A model generated the notes under the pieces. The model worked only from the letters and a program-made list of their open reading frames with translations. It had not been told where the DNA came from and made no database searches. Made by a program: the position numbers and the translations under genes. A stretch of DNA of 64,000 nucleotides, from NCBI GenBank assembly GCA_035582835.1, contig JAYKAV010002618.1, forward strand, positions 298,202 to 362,201, given 5' to 3'. Every line of letters starts with the position of its first letter. Position 1 is the stretch's first letter. Positions 46,595 through 59,743 of the stretch are shown piece by piece. This DNA is from Phoebastria nigripes. Its lineage: Eukaryota > Chordata > Aves > Procellariiformes > Diomedeidae.

Positions 46595-48391
46595 AATAGG
46601 AGAGATATCAGAAAACAAGAGTTTCACACTTACAGCTCATCACATTTCTAGTGTTCTACCAAGAATTTAAAATATGCTGCATTGACAGTTTCCATGTAGC
46701 GACATGAGGGGAATAACCATTTTCCCTCCAGCCCATAAAATCTGACTCAGGTCCACAATCAGCTCTGTGCTACCCTACTCCATGTCCTTGAGCACAATTG
46801 CTTTGACTTCACCAGGCTCCTGCTAAAACATGCAAAGTTGCAGGAAAGAAAGGGGAGGGACAAGAGCCTTTGCCTCACCTAAATGCACTGCAAGAGCTGA
46901 GCTTTTGTGGCTGCAGTTAACTTTTCAAAGAATTTCACTAATTGCTGTATGTTGGACAGTGCATGAGTGCAGGCTGTTGGCATCAAGAAGTACTGAACAT
47001 TCAGATTCCTTCAATAATATCTGTTTTAAAATTATATTGTCACAAAAATTGGCAGAGTTTATTCACAGCCAGTTTATGTGAACCCAAACAAATCAAGCCA
47101 TCAAACCACAGTAATTTACATTGCTGCGAAAAATAAAACTCTGATTTACAGGCTGCTAAAGATTTGTCACCTGATACTAAATGGTTCAAATTACATCCTG
47201 TATTGTTATCTGTGGATAAGCTGATATTATTTATGAATGCCGAGTTTTCTCTAAATGGCCTGGATTTATTTCATCTCTGCAAGGCAATGCTGTAGAGATT
47301 CATCTACGAGTATTGCAGTGATAATGTCTTAATTTATATCTCTTGGGGAAAAACAGAGAAACACCAGGCTTGTGAATGATATCTGATGATAAAACTTCAT
47401 GACTTCCCGTTTTTGAGAAATCATCTGTGAAATGTTCTTGTATATTAAAAAAAAACTTCAGTGCTATCCCTAAAGCACCTTTTCCCACTGAGGTTCCTAT
47501 AGCTGAATACCGATTCATGGAAAGCCTGTTTTTGTGCCTGATTAATTATAACATCTATAGCAAGAGCTGCACTGCTTTTTTTATTAGCAACTGCTAGTTA
47601 ACTGAATAACTGGTTGCTCTCAAAATGTACTGTGCCTTTGTAAAGCAAGAATTCATCTACAACAAGTGAAATTGTGGTGTATACAACTGCTAAACTTACA
47701 TGCAACTGCTTTTCCATAAGCCAACGTGTTTCTAGTGATAAAAATCACTGTCTTCCAGATCCAAATGAATCCTTTAAATTAGGAAGACTCATGTTTCTAT
47801 CATTAGAAATACCTTCTAGCCTCACTAGATACATAGATTTCTTTCTCAACAGAGGTGTCCTGGATCTAAAGGCTTGAAAAAATTCTGAAAACATGAGCTT
47901 AAGACCACTTTTAACAAAGATGAAATTTACTATCCAATATATTATGGAAATTAAAAAAATTACCTCTGAATGCATTTGGCTATGTGAAATAATGTCTCAC
48001 AAAGGATGCAGGAAAAGATGCCGAGATTCACAACTTAAAATAACCCTGAAGTGAACATTTCGGTACCCTGCTCCATCAAAGATAGGTCACAGAAGCCCAT
48101 TTTGTTTACATCCATTCATAACTGTCTAGTACAATAAAAACCGAAAAAAACCTCTCCTTTCCATTTCCAGTAAGAACCCTGAATATGAAGCCATCTTCTC
48201 ACTTCCAGTCAGCAAACCATCAACCGCTAGTTTTCATGCTCCCCAAGTCTTGTTCATCCATATATGATATCATATGCTTGTATTCTTATTCTCATGCTCT
48301 CCTTTCTATGGAAGGAAAAATATCTTGCAAGATTTATGAAAACCATCCTCTGCTCAATCTGTTCTCAGATCCTCTCTCTGACACAATACCT

Positions 48392-48413
48392 TGATGATGT
48401 CATGATGATGTCA
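48392..48413. promoter_or_regulatory. Two tandem TGATGATGTCA units
   Basis: The 11-bp unit TGATGATGTCA occurs twice head to tail. TGATGTCA resembles an ATF/CREB-type site. The tandem is visible; the role is inference. Confidence 0.25.
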
Positions 48414-49856
48414 TTTATTAGTTAGGAGAGAGATCGTCTGTAACTGTTGCTGAATTCTTTTCTAAGCATTCTCTTGTCTTTCTAAAACACCCTAATCTAC
48501 TTTGTTTCTTGTGCCTGCCAACCCTTCTCTGTCTGAAGCACATTGTGTGCTCTCTGCAACTGAGGATATCTTTTTTTCTTTTAGTTTTCTCTAATAAGCC
48601 TAGTACAACATGTACCTGCTTCTTAGTTAGGGCTCAAAGGATACAATAAATGATTACAAGCCTACAGGAGCTTACCTATACATATGTGGCTTTGAATTAT
48701 TCTGGTAATGATGAAAGAAGATGGGAATGAGTGGTTAATAGGAAAAACTTACACCACTAGCTCCTCTTACACAACAAAAGTGCATTTGATGCTTTTTGTG
48801 TAGGTAAGAACCTAGCCCATCCTATACTACTTTGTTTTTAAAACAATGGCAATTTCAGACGGCAGTGGTTGCTGGAGGAATAGCTAACAGAATATGGACT
48901 TTTTCATGAGACCCTTACATTGACTCCAGTGCATTGTACATGTATGGTAAGCTTGATTTAGCCCAATGCCACCAGTCCAATCATATGGGGACAATTCTTC
49001 ACTACTTTGTATCTTGTATAGGTCATTTTCTCCGAAGCAATGTGCATACTGACCATTTTGTCTCACTTTGCAAAGAGGCTGAACGTGGAAGACAAGAGGA
49101 CAAAACCCAGCTCTTATACATTACTCTTCAGTAACTATCTCTCAGAGTAACTTAAATCAAAGGAGTAAAAAGCAAGGTGGAGGATTAGCAAAAGTCACAA
49201 GGTTAAATCATAGCATACCAATTTATCATTCAGAGAGTCACTACTAGTTGATAAAATAAGAACACTAAATCACATGTATCCTTACAGCTCAGATAAAAAA
49301 GAGTTCAGTTAACAAAATCACTGCCCCTTCTCAAACGATGAGGATGTTAGCAGGGATATTCTGCTTTTATTCTTTATTCAGAGTATATTAGCACCTNAAA
49401 GACTCAATTATAATCAATGGCCCAATATCACAGTAACCAAACATCTTTTCCCTAATTTATTTACAACCTAAGGAGAAAGGCCTGTCTACATGGCCACATG
49501 CAGACAGTTCTGTGTTGATTCTACCTGTCCTCTGAGCTGGCCAGGTATGAGTCAGCTCCAGTCCAAAAGCCGTAAAGCCCAATTAATGAGGCACTGAGAG
49601 ATAGGTCTTATCACCGTGGGCTAATTACTGCACTAACAAGGCCAAGCTCTGATTCACTCTGGCAAGCTTTGAGTCTGGGTGAAATTAGGCCTGTCTGTAT
49701 CAGAGAAGAGGTATGAGAAACACTATTAATGTTACTAGGACTAATCAAGCTTTTTGTTGGAACTGGTTCTTTGCAGAGAAATGACATCATAATAAAAACG
49801 GAGATTTCACAGAAAACATTCACTTACGACAAAATTCAGAAGAGTTTTGGGTTGTA

Positions 49857-50450
49857 GGGCAAATGCAGCCTGGGCTGCTGGAAGACCATTGCCAGCAGAT
49901 TGAGGGAGGTGATCCTTCCCCTCTGCTCAGGCCTGGTTGAAACACACGTGGAGTGTGTGTCCAATTCTGGGCTCACCAGTACGAGAGACATGGACATACT
50001 GGAGAGAGTCCAGCAAAGGGCCACAAAGATGATTAATGGACTGAAGAATATGAAGAAAGGCTGAGAGAGCTGGAACTATTTAACCTGGAGAAGAGAAGGT
50101 TCAAGGGGAGATCTTATCAATGTGTAAAAACACCTGACAGGAGGCGTAAAGAAGACGGAGGCACTCTTCCCAGTGCTGTCCAGTGAAAGGGCAAGAGGAA
50201 ATGGGCACAGGCTGAAATACATGAAATTCCATTTAAACATAATAATTTTTTTTTTTTTTTACTGTAAGGGTGATCAAACACTGGGAACAAGTTTCCCAGA
50301 GAGGCTGTTGAGTCTTCATCCTTGGAGATATTAAAATCCTCACTGGACATGGTCCTAAGAAATCTGCTGCTTTGAACAGAGGGACTGGACTTAACAATCT
50401 CAAGAGCTCCTTTCTAACCTCAATTAATCTCTGATTCTGTAATTCTGTAA
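49857..50450 (+). mobile_element. CR1 LINE 3' fragment, about 0.6 kb
   Basis: Degraded CR1 C-terminal ORF2 and tail: 'gcctgggctgctggaa', 'gagggaggtgatccttcccc', 'gagagagctggaactattta', 'cctggagaagagaaggttca', then 'ggtttcccagag'-like wording (here agtttcccagag) and two ATTCTGTA octamers ending at about 50449. A T-run at 50246-50260 interrupts the coding remnant. Frames are broken. Similar in type to the copy at 33915-34458. Confidence 0.9.
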
Positions 50451-50595
50451 TTTCTTCAAAATAAAAACATTTAAAGAAAAATAATTTATAGAAAAATTTT
50501 AGTCACTGGAGAAAAATAGTCAACACCAGAAGAAAATTCACAATATTCAGGATATTCTTCATAATCTTATTATAATCATGAATAATCATTATAAT

Positions 50596-50616
50596 ATGAA
50601 TAATCATATTATTCAT
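50596..50616. repeat. AT-rich palindrome
   Basis: ATGAATAAT, a 3-base spacer, then ATTATTCAT: a perfect 9-bp inverted repeat. A related copy of the left arm lies just upstream near 50578-50590, so this is a small cluster of repeated ATGAATAATCAT units. Confidence 0.8.
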
Positions 50617-53589
50617 AATTCTTCAGAAAATTCATTATAACATTAGGTGCACCTTTTCTCTCCAGTGCAAAGAAAGCTCAGCCAGCTCCCACTTCAACAT
50701 CCAAAATTAGATGAGATGAATTCCAGTCGTCTTCACCAAATCATAATCAGCACCCACGTTGCTGACAGGGGGTGAAACACACAGCAATTAAAGACATGCT
50801 ATGTGGCACAATATAGCACCATATATCCAGAGCTAACTAATTGGAGGAACACCATGCTAACGAGGTAACATTGCTTCTGACACCCAAGCTAACTCAGGTC
50901 TGTCTCTGTGACAGGGGTTTTTGCCGAGTGGCTCTGTTCTGAGTGCTTTGCTCTGGTCTGTCACAAGCCAGGAGCTGATTTTCATTCTACACGTTACCAC
51001 AACAGAAGCTAAAACAGAAGATTGGTACTCCTTCCTGTGTGCAAAGACTTAGTGATATATTAGTGTGAGATATGAAGTGCTCAGTGGCAGCAAAACCTGA
51101 TGCCAGATCTACAGCTCAGCCCTGCATTTAAGGACTTGATGTTCTGAAAAGAGGGGAAACAGATCGCCGGAGAGCTCGCCTTGCAAGGCTCTTCGCAACA
51201 AAATCCTAACTTGACTGTTAGTGGGAAATAGACGATCATGTTATCCACCAGCATGAAGAATCACACAGAGCAAAATCTGTGGCAGTTAGAATGCAGCTAT
51301 ACAGCCACTCATGCTTGCATAATCATATTAAACATTTTCATTCATTTCTGCTTGTTAAAGTAACATGATGACTTCCTCTAGTTTCAAACATGGCAATGAA
51401 AGGAAGCTTTACTTTCCTCAGCCTGCTGTGCAGCTTTAGTGCCAAAGGCAACAGCTTTTTAATCCAAAGCAAGAGTTACAAGATGAAATACATTTACCAG
51501 CACAGGGGAAAAAAAAGAAATGAAAAAGGGAAATGGGCCCTTCTCACCTGCCCATGTATAACCATGTGAGCTAAATTAAAAACATACATTGCCAGCTGGA
51601 AACTCATTTGCGTGAAGAACCGTTGGCAGGTTTTGACAGCATTCAGGTAGAGCAGGGTTACAGAGCTGCGTATCTTTCCCTTCCTCTTGGCTGCTCAGTA
51701 GTACAGAAGTGAGAGTTGAGGAGCAATTTTACTGCAAGGCCAAGACAGCTTTTATGAACGTAAGTCACAGGATTCAAAGGACAGTGTGTTAAAGGAGCGA
51801 GTCTGCTTTGGAGTCCATTTATAACACAGAGCAGGACAGAACTAGACATGGAACAGAAGCCTGTGGCTCTCCCTCAGGGACTTGCTGCACAATGAAGGAG
51901 ACGCCAATTTTGAAACCCAAAGATTGAAATGCAGCAATCATGAAAGTGCAGGCACCTTCTCCTCCAGTCTGCTCAATCCTCTGTCATTTCAATAGACAGA
52001 AAAGAGTAACAGCAGTTCGTTCCCTACTGCTGCCAGCTTTACGTGGAGCGTGCAGCTATGCGTTGGGAGTGTTAAAGAATTAAAAGTGAATTGACAATGA
52101 TCAATGCACCTTAGTTCAGTAGCACCAAAATTAAAGAGATTTTTACCCAGTGACTTCAATGGAAGCAGAACTACTGCCTGAATAACAGTGCTTTAGGTCT
52201 TATTCCTTTACTATCCACTATAAACAATATTTTAAAAGGCTTGAGCCATAATTACAGTTTTTAATTCATCTGGTCAGGTCAGCCTCAGTGGTAACACAAT
52301 AATTTCAGCTTGTCTCTCCTCACCACTGGGGCAGCACCCGCACCCGCCTGTTATGTGAGTCTCTTGAGCAAGCAGAACTTGTAGAACTGTTTTCAAAGAC
52401 AGTAAAAGGCAGCTTGGTCCTTCTCTCACAAGGCACCTCTACTTATTACTACTTAGTCAAACAGGTAGCCTTCACCTTTCTGGGATTAAACTACTGAAAT
52501 GAGAAAGGGCTGTTTCTCACTTTGGAAAGACTACATTTTCTGGTGCCTTCAGTGGCCTTCAGGAATGGAGAGTTATGCAGGATCCAACAGTGATTATTAC
52601 TGTATCCTGCATATGCTTCCAGCACCTTGTCATACCAGCATCTCCTACAGCTTCTCAAACTCTTTCTCACAGATGTCTGACAATGATCTGCATAGGTTGC
52701 TAATCCTCTCTCTCATGACCGTTCTTCATTCAACTTCATAAGTTTTTTTCTTTTTTAATTTTTCCCCTTTTTTTTGGTTTTCGTTTTCCAGAATAAAGAA
52801 ATCGGAATATATATTAGATGCTTATTTTCCTGGAAGTATTTTTAGACATAAACTGAAAGAAGATTAACTCAATTTTTCTGTATTTCTGTTAATTACTCTC
52901 CCCTTGCACGTGCTGTTCAGACTGCCAATTTGAATTGTGCCTTGCTGTCTATTTGCAAGTCATTATCAGGCCAATAAAGCAAGCAGAACAAACTCATCGT
53001 TGTAGGGTATATTTAATGAATAGGTAGTAATGCTCAGGTTTATTGAGGATCATTTAAGGAGGTGATTTTTTCCTGATGAATTTTTTCTTTTTTTCTTTNC
53101 CTAAAAATGTCAGCTTTTGTCACAAAAGCTATACTGAGCTAGTCTCTAGGATGTAGTGCTAGCTCTTGTAGTTCTCCTCAGCTATTTAGTTTAAGACTTA
53201 AGTGAACATTTGATTAGAAGCTACGATTTCTTTGTGTAAGGATGGAGTAGAGAAAAGAATTGTGGTCACACCAATAATGACTGATGGAAACAGAACAACT
53301 GCCAATAAGGGACCTGAATTAATTTTTTAGGTTGCTTTTTAGCAATGGCTTCTTTAAATTTGTGTAGGAATAGATGTTAGTATTGTAGGGAACAGGAATA
53401 TATAACCTCTCAGGTCTTTGTGCTCCCTCAGAGATTGCAAATAAAATTTACACAGTTAATTTTAATATAATATGTATAAAAGGATTTACCATATCCACAT
53501 ACTGAAAAAACATGCAACAACATTCTTATCTCAAAAACAATATCCCACTTACATTTTTCTCAAGAAATTGAGAACCTGCACTTAATTTG

Positions 53590-53665
53590 CAAAGTGCTTT
53601 AAGAGAGCTATACATGAAGTGTTGTGTAAGAGGCAGGTATTACATAGTATTATTATTGGTAATAC
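53590..53665. repeat. Possible ancient LINE/SINE 3' end
   Basis: 'gcaaagtgctttaagagagc' followed by 'tattacatagtattattatt' recalls the 3' ends of old vertebrate LINE/SINE families that end in a TATTATT repeat. Weak match. Confidence 0.25.
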
Positions 53666-56600
53666 TGTTTAAGGGTGTTGTTCGTACAATAGGGGAAGTG
53701 AATAGACTAAGAATATAGTCATGGGGGTCACCAAAAAGGGAGCACTTTTTTGTTTAGGAACTGGCACAATTACGTATTTCTCTACTAGTTCATGGATAAA
53801 CTTCTCTTTCCGTCCCTCCTGTCGCATCATCAGTCCTACGTAGTGGAGTACACCAAGATCAAAGCTGATAGCTTTGATAACAATCTGCAGAACAACTGCA
53901 AAGTAACTGCAGATTGCCATGGAAAGAAGCATGGCAACATATCCTTATATTTCCCCTCTTCCACATTGTTCCTTCCCCCGCCATTTCTCCCCATTTCCTC
54001 ACAACATTATAAGATGCTTGTAGAAATTGCCAACATTAATTTGAAGGGGATGGAGAATATTATTCTCAGACATGCAAAATATTTCGGTGGTGTTCAGAAC
54101 AGTTCAGTCTAAGTATAACACTGTCATTAGTGAGAAAAAGCTAAGTTGTGTCTTGCAGCTGCAAGCAACTGTTAGTTGACTGCTTGTACAATTAATTACT
54201 TTCCAAAAAATTCAAGTCAGTATTTGTGACAGGAATGTTTATTGGCAATCACTCAGTAAGAAAGCAGTCACCCACAACTGACCGACATACAAACATGTAG
54301 TCTCCAAAATGTCTGCATGTTTTGACTTGACACTTTTTTTGTGATATGGTGTGGCAGAAGGCAAAGCTGAACAAGCTAAAACCAAGAACATATACTCTAG
54401 CAAACAGGCAAAGGGAAACTGTGCCTATACCTCCATGTTGTAACACTCTCTCTTCTTTTCTCTTTCTTTTTTAAACATTAAAATCAATACACCAATAACT
54501 GCTGAACTACTTGGCTACTCTTAACTCTGTCTTTTCTCTCCTAATGCCTACGTGCTTAACTCAGATGAGTAAGATTACACATGTACACAAAGATTTAAAG
54601 GATCTGGGCCATCAGGTTTCAGATGTTCATAGGTAGGATACAGTAATTAGAAATGCCACTCTGTGGCATAATTTTTAATTTTTGTACTACTGCTTCAGTC
54701 TAGAGGGATCAGACCACAGCTTGACTTCAGAGGGGTTACAGCAGCCAAGAGGAGGCAGCAGTGGGTTTTTACAGTTAGTCTAAAAGGTTGATTCAAGCTC
54801 ACATGGTTTGCCTGGACAGTACAATCCAAACACAAAGATGCTTTGTGTTTTTGTGGTCTTTTCTAGCCACAAGTGAAAATCTTACACAAACAGCTAATAA
54901 GTGGAATGTATGGTCTATTCAAGGACCAGCACCTATAACAAGTTCAAGGCCTAATACAGAAAACTCCAAAACTAAAAGCAACAGTATTTGCAGCTTCAGT
55001 TGATGAACCAGGCCCTCAAACTGAGGTCTATGACAGCTCCATGTTTTCTCTGACTGCATGACACATAGCATACACTGATCAGTTTTCACATACGTCAGCT
55101 AGACAAAAAGCTTGCTCTGAGATCTGAGATGAACTGCCCTTCAAACCCCAGAAGATTCTCCATATACATTACAGTTCCTATTTAGATTCACCCTTAGCTG
55201 GAAAATCAGTACACCTCTCTGTCAGAGGACACATTCAAGATACGCCCACACTGATATTTGGAGTTAATCTTGCAGCCACCCTCAGCCAGCTCCAGTAAAA
55301 TGCGCTACCCTTTCTTCATCAGATCTGAGATGGAAGGTGGGATTAAGGTGTGAGATTAAGGTTGATCCTACCTATCAAAGCAGGTATTGACAAACATGGT
55401 GCTTCCTATCTCCTCAATATATGTTACGTCTCCCTCCTGAGACTGTAGTGTATCTGAGGAGCCTGTGAATAGAAGCCAAAATGTGTTTGCCCTGCCATGT
55501 GTAGCTTTATGTTCCTCCAAGGAGTCCAAACAAGTCCGGTATTACAAAGACTGACTGAGGAGCATCATACTGAAAGTTAACTAAAAGCTCCAGCTGAATG
55601 TGAGGTTGGACTCACAGGTTCTGTGTCAGGCACAAAGGAGGGATTGTAGCACTCATTGACCTGTGAACTACAGAAACCCATTTCCAAGAGTGACAGTGGT
55701 GTTAGCTCTGTTATAATCACTGGTTGCACTTGGAACATCATTCTTTTTAGAGGGTCCAAAGGAAGCAGTGAAGCCTAAATCTGAGTCTCCTATGGAAACA
55801 GTGAAAATCACACAAATGTTTCCCCTGCTGAAGAGGAAATCATAGTTATTATAAATGTCTTGGTTAATCTATACTGCATTCCTCATAGCAAGGGTGAGTT
55901 ACGTTGGATATTTTCTTTTTGGTCAGCCTCCACAAGTGTGAATGAATGGCAGATGGGAAGCTCTTCATGGAAGGCTGTAGTGAAATTACCAGTGGCACAA
56001 GGTGTTCATGATCAGGACTTAAACTTAGAAAGACTGTACATGAGCATNGTGCATTGACATCACATTATTTACTGTGTGTATTTTAAAAACCATGATCTGC
56101 AATGGTACACAGACAGTAGTCATATTATTGCAGTAGAAGAACCAGTAGAAACAAATCCAAGTCAAAAAGTCTTGCCCCAGTCTCCAGCCCTGTTCAGATT
56201 TGAGGTTATAGTTTGGAGTCTCTCCAGCTGTAAAATTGTGATTTAGCTGTGTGTTTAAACAAAAGTTTTCTAATTTTCTCTTACTTAATAAATAGATTCT
56301 CAAGAAAGAATAACTATTTCTACTTTTGCACATTGTAAAATGGAAGCTTCCAAAAGTTTTAATATCTTGAACTTTTTTTTTATTGAACCAGTACAGGTTA
56401 ATTGATCTAGAAACCTGTTTTGTTGTTTACGCCTCCTTCTAAAATAGCCTCTTTTTATAGTTCCACTTTTTTTTTTTCCTTTTTAACAATAGGCTTGCAT
56501 GAACTAAAATATTGCACTGAGATTCTTTAATTACACTATCTGGAACCAGGCAGAGAATTTTTCATTGTTAATCTAAGAAAAAAAAATCAAAACATGAAGA

Positions 56601-57274
56601 TGCAGGCATCTGCAAAATGTTTCAGCAATGAACACCGAAACTCCCAGAAAATTTGAAAATTAGCTCACAGCTACCTGCTAATTTACACTTCCATCTTGAT
56701 ATCATCTGAAAAACTCAATTTTCATAGTATAGGCACAAAAATAATTGAAATTTATCTTATTTTGACAAAGTTCCCACTGGAGTTCAAGAGTCTGTTTGGA
56801 TTAGAAACCTGTAAAGTGATGGCAAGAAGAAGATATATAAACTTCAGCAAAACCAATATTGCTTAGTGCAATAGTCTGTTCAGTAACTGCTTTGCAATTT
56901 TTTAGCATTTTATTTGTTCTTTATTTTTTAAATTTTATAGAAAAATACTCAAAAACATTTTCACCAAAAGGATATGATTTCACTGAAATAAATATAGCAT
57001 ACAAAAAAAAAGTACTAACACAAGATCAGAAAGATGTGCATCTTTACAAGATAAAAGCAAAGCTATGTTTTCCTGACAGGGAAAAGTCTAATGCTTCTTC
57101 AAGGAATGACAAGGAAAAAAGTCAAGAGACAGCATTATATATTTATACTGAACATACCAAAGAAGAATATTTAACAATAGGGATGAAAATAGTTGTTCTC
57201 TTAGTGACAGGAAAACTACACAGTCTCTCCTCTGTTGCCTGATATGCAAGTCCATTCTCGATACCTTGAATGCA

Positions 57275-57302
57275 TACACACTCACACACACACGCGCGCA
57301 CA
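57275..57302. repeat. CA/CG dinucleotide repeat
   Basis: A run of CA units ending in CGCGCGCA. Alternating purine-pyrimidine, so Z-DNA potential. Confidence 0.8.
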
Positions 57303-58595
57303 TATAATTATACATACCAGAGAGAAAGGAAATAAAAGAAGTGCCAGAAGTGCATTCCGTGACAGCAAACAAACATGACAAAGGAAGCGAGAGAGAAAAA
57401 AGCTCAGAACAAATATTAGGTTAATTAATTTTATAATCACACTTTTCACAAGAGATTTTTCTACGATTAAAACCAAGCGAACACTGAAACATGTTTTGAT
57501 ATTTAGCAGCCACACAAACCAAAATTGTCACAGGTCAAGTGGTCTGCACTCTTCACTGTGGCAAGATACATTTCCAGCAGAATTGCCCAGGCAGTCTACT
57601 GATTTTACTTTAAACTTTTGTAAATCCAGATGACTCCATGAGGAACTAAGTAAATGGAATCACTCTGGCATAAACCTCCAGTAATTCAGAGGAAGCTCAG
57701 ACCCAAGAGACGAAAGGTTATGTGTGAAAAACTCTGGGTAATGGGCTGCAGTATTCACATGGCAATATAAAAAAAGCCAGAAATATATATATACTGTAAA
57801 GAATTTATATGAAAGCTTACCGATCTACCATTGAGATAATCTTTTTTTGCTGTTTTTGTTGATAAGCATATTTTTAACATCCAAATAATTAATTTATATG
57901 CAGGTCTGATTTCTGAAATAATAGTACGTTTATTATTTTCACAGTGCTTAGCAAAGTCCGGCGATTATGGGCTTTACTAAACAACACTCAAATAATCAAA
58001 ACAAGGTAAGTGAACGATGGAAAAAGTAAAAGAAAAATATTTGAGAGTAAAATAGCACATTTTCTCAATAACTTCATGACCATACAGTTGTGAAAAATTG
58101 TTGATAGAATTACAATAAAATGTTGATGCCCTTTTTTTTCTGAAAAATAGACATCTTTTTATCTGGCTGCTGCACAGTGTGAAATATACAAACAATGTAT
58201 AAACCTGTTAGCAAACCAGTACAGAAATGTATCTCATCTCTACCTTGAGACACTGTGTGCCTTATTTAAGGATAATTTGTTTCTGTCCTAGGACCCTGAA
58301 TGCTATACTTACTATTTAAGAGCATTCATTTATGTTCTTAATTTCCTTAAATCAAATTTTACAATAGTAGCAAACCCTGAACTTGCACTACATTGTATGA
58401 AGTGACTGTCCGTAAGGATTTGAACTCTCAGTAATTTCACTACAGGTTCTAGGAAATGATCTCTTATGGAACTTAGAACATAAGTTAGAAGCAGGTCAGC
58501 AATTTAGTTTACTTTAAACATATTTTACAGGATTTTGTCATCATTTTTTACCTTGAACCATGGAAAATTACTTCCTCGAGTAGCATGCTTTATAT

Positions 58596-59743
58596 TGTGG
58601 TGGGTTGAACCTGGCTGGACGCCAGGTGCCCACCAAAGCCGCTCTATCACTCCCCTCCTCAACTGGACAGGGGAGAGAAAATACAATGAAAGGGTCATGG
58701 GTCGAGATAAGGACAGGGAGAGATCACTCACCAATTACCGTTATGGGCAAAACAGACTTGACGTGGGGAAATTAGTTAATTTATTACCAATTGAATCAGA
58801 GTAGGATAATAAAAAACAAAACCAAATCTTAAAAACGCCTTCCCCCCACCCCTCCCTTCTTCCTGGGCTTAACTTTACTCCTGAATTCTCTACCTCCTCC
58901 CCCCGAGCAGTGCAGGGGGACAGGGAATGGGGGTTGCAGTCAGTTCATCACACGTTGTCTCTGCCGCTCCTTCCTCCTCAGGGGGAGGACTCCTCACACT
59001 CTTCCCCTGCTCNNGCATGGGGTCCCTCCCACAGGAGACAGTCCTCCACGAACTTCTCCAACGTCAGTCCTTCCCACGGGCTGCCATTCTTCATGAACTG
59101 CTCCAGTGTGGGTCCCTTCCGTGGGGTGCAGTCCTTCAGGAACAGACTGCTCCAGCGTGGGTCCCCCACGGGGTCACAAGTCCTGCCAGCAAACCTGCTC
59201 CAGCGTGGGCTCCTCTCTCCACGGGTCCACAGGTCCTGCCAGAAGCCTGCTCCAGTGCAGGCTTCCCATGGGGTCACAGCCCCCTTTGGGTGCATCCACC
59301 TGCTCCAGTGTGGGGTCCTCCATGGGCTGCAGGTGAATATCTTCTCCACTGTTAACCTCCATGGGCTGCAGGGGGACAGCCTGCCTCACCATGGTCTTCA
59401 CCATGGGCTGCAGGGGAATCTCAGCTCTGGCACCTGGAGCACCTAGTCCCCCTCCTTCTTCACTGACCTTGGTGTCTTCAGGGCTGTTTCTCTCACATAT
59501 TCTCACTCCTCTCTCCGGCTGCAATTGCTGCTGTGCAGGTTTTTTTTCCCCCTTCTTAAATATGTTATCCCAGAGGCGCTACCACCATCACTGATGTGCT
59601 TGGCCTTGGCCAGCAGCAGGTCCATCTTGGAGCTGGCTAGCATTGGCTCTATCAGACATAGGGGAAGCTTGTGGCAGCTTCTCATACAAGCCACCCCTGT
59701 AGCCCCCTCCGCTACCAAAACCTCACCACACAAACCCAATACA
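58596..59743 (-). mobile_element. Solo LTR of an avian endogenous retrovirus, 1,148 bp
   Basis: On the minus strand the element starts TGTATTGGGTTTG and ends GGTTCAACCCACCACA, the usual TG...CA ends. The 4 bp ATAT flank both sides (59744-59747 and 58592-58595), a possible target duplication, although AT-rich flanks make this weak. In LTR direction a TATTTAAG box lies at 59562-59555 and an AATAAA signal at 58785-58780. Between them is an array of six 45-53 bp repeats. No gag, pol or env reading frames flank it, so it is a solo LTR left by recombination. The AATAAA region and the TTTGGTAGC-type start resemble the element at 39015-39745. Confidence 0.88.
59053..59352 (-). repeat. Internal minisatellite of the LTR, six units
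   Basis: Plus-strand word CTGCTCCAG(T/C)G(T/C)(G/A)GG begins units at 59098, 59147, 59195, 59247 and 59300, with a diverged unit at 59053. Unit length is 45-53 bp. The GC-rich repeats keep frames open on both strands, which explains the long but meaningless frames here. Confidence 0.8.

Larger units (their letters stand above)
39746..49856. other. Gene-free stretch
   Basis: About 10 kb of AT-rich DNA without supported genes. Contents are a possible MIR-like fragment near 40555-40625, A- and T-runs (42922-42940, 46577-46594), a near-repeat with CCATGG cores (46455-46504) and two tandem TGATGATGTCA units (48392-48413). The longest frame (44772-45194, minus, 140 residues) is hydrophobic and Cys-rich but has no recognisable domain and is probably chance. 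Confidence 0.65.
50451..58595. other. Gene-free stretch
   Basis: No supported gene over 8 kb. An AT-rich palindrome lies at 50596-50616 just beyond the CR1 tail, and a CA/CG repeat at 57275-57302. A possible ancient repeat ends in 'tattattattggtaat' near 53590-53665. The frame at 56859-57242 (127 residues, plus) starts with a hydrophobic segment, but lysine-rich, low-complexity wording and no family similarity make it doubtful. Confidence 0.65.

Noticed and set aside
56859..57242. Plus-strand 127-codon frame with a hydrophobic N-terminal segment
   Set aside because: Lysine-rich low-complexity text in A-rich DNA, no family match recognised, no promoter or splice evidence. Kept only as a remote possibility.
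58910..59446. Plus-strand 178-codon frame, and minus-strand frames of 116-123 codons at 58978-59524
   Set aside because: All lie inside the solo LTR and arise from its GC-rich tandem repeats. They are not retroviral genes.
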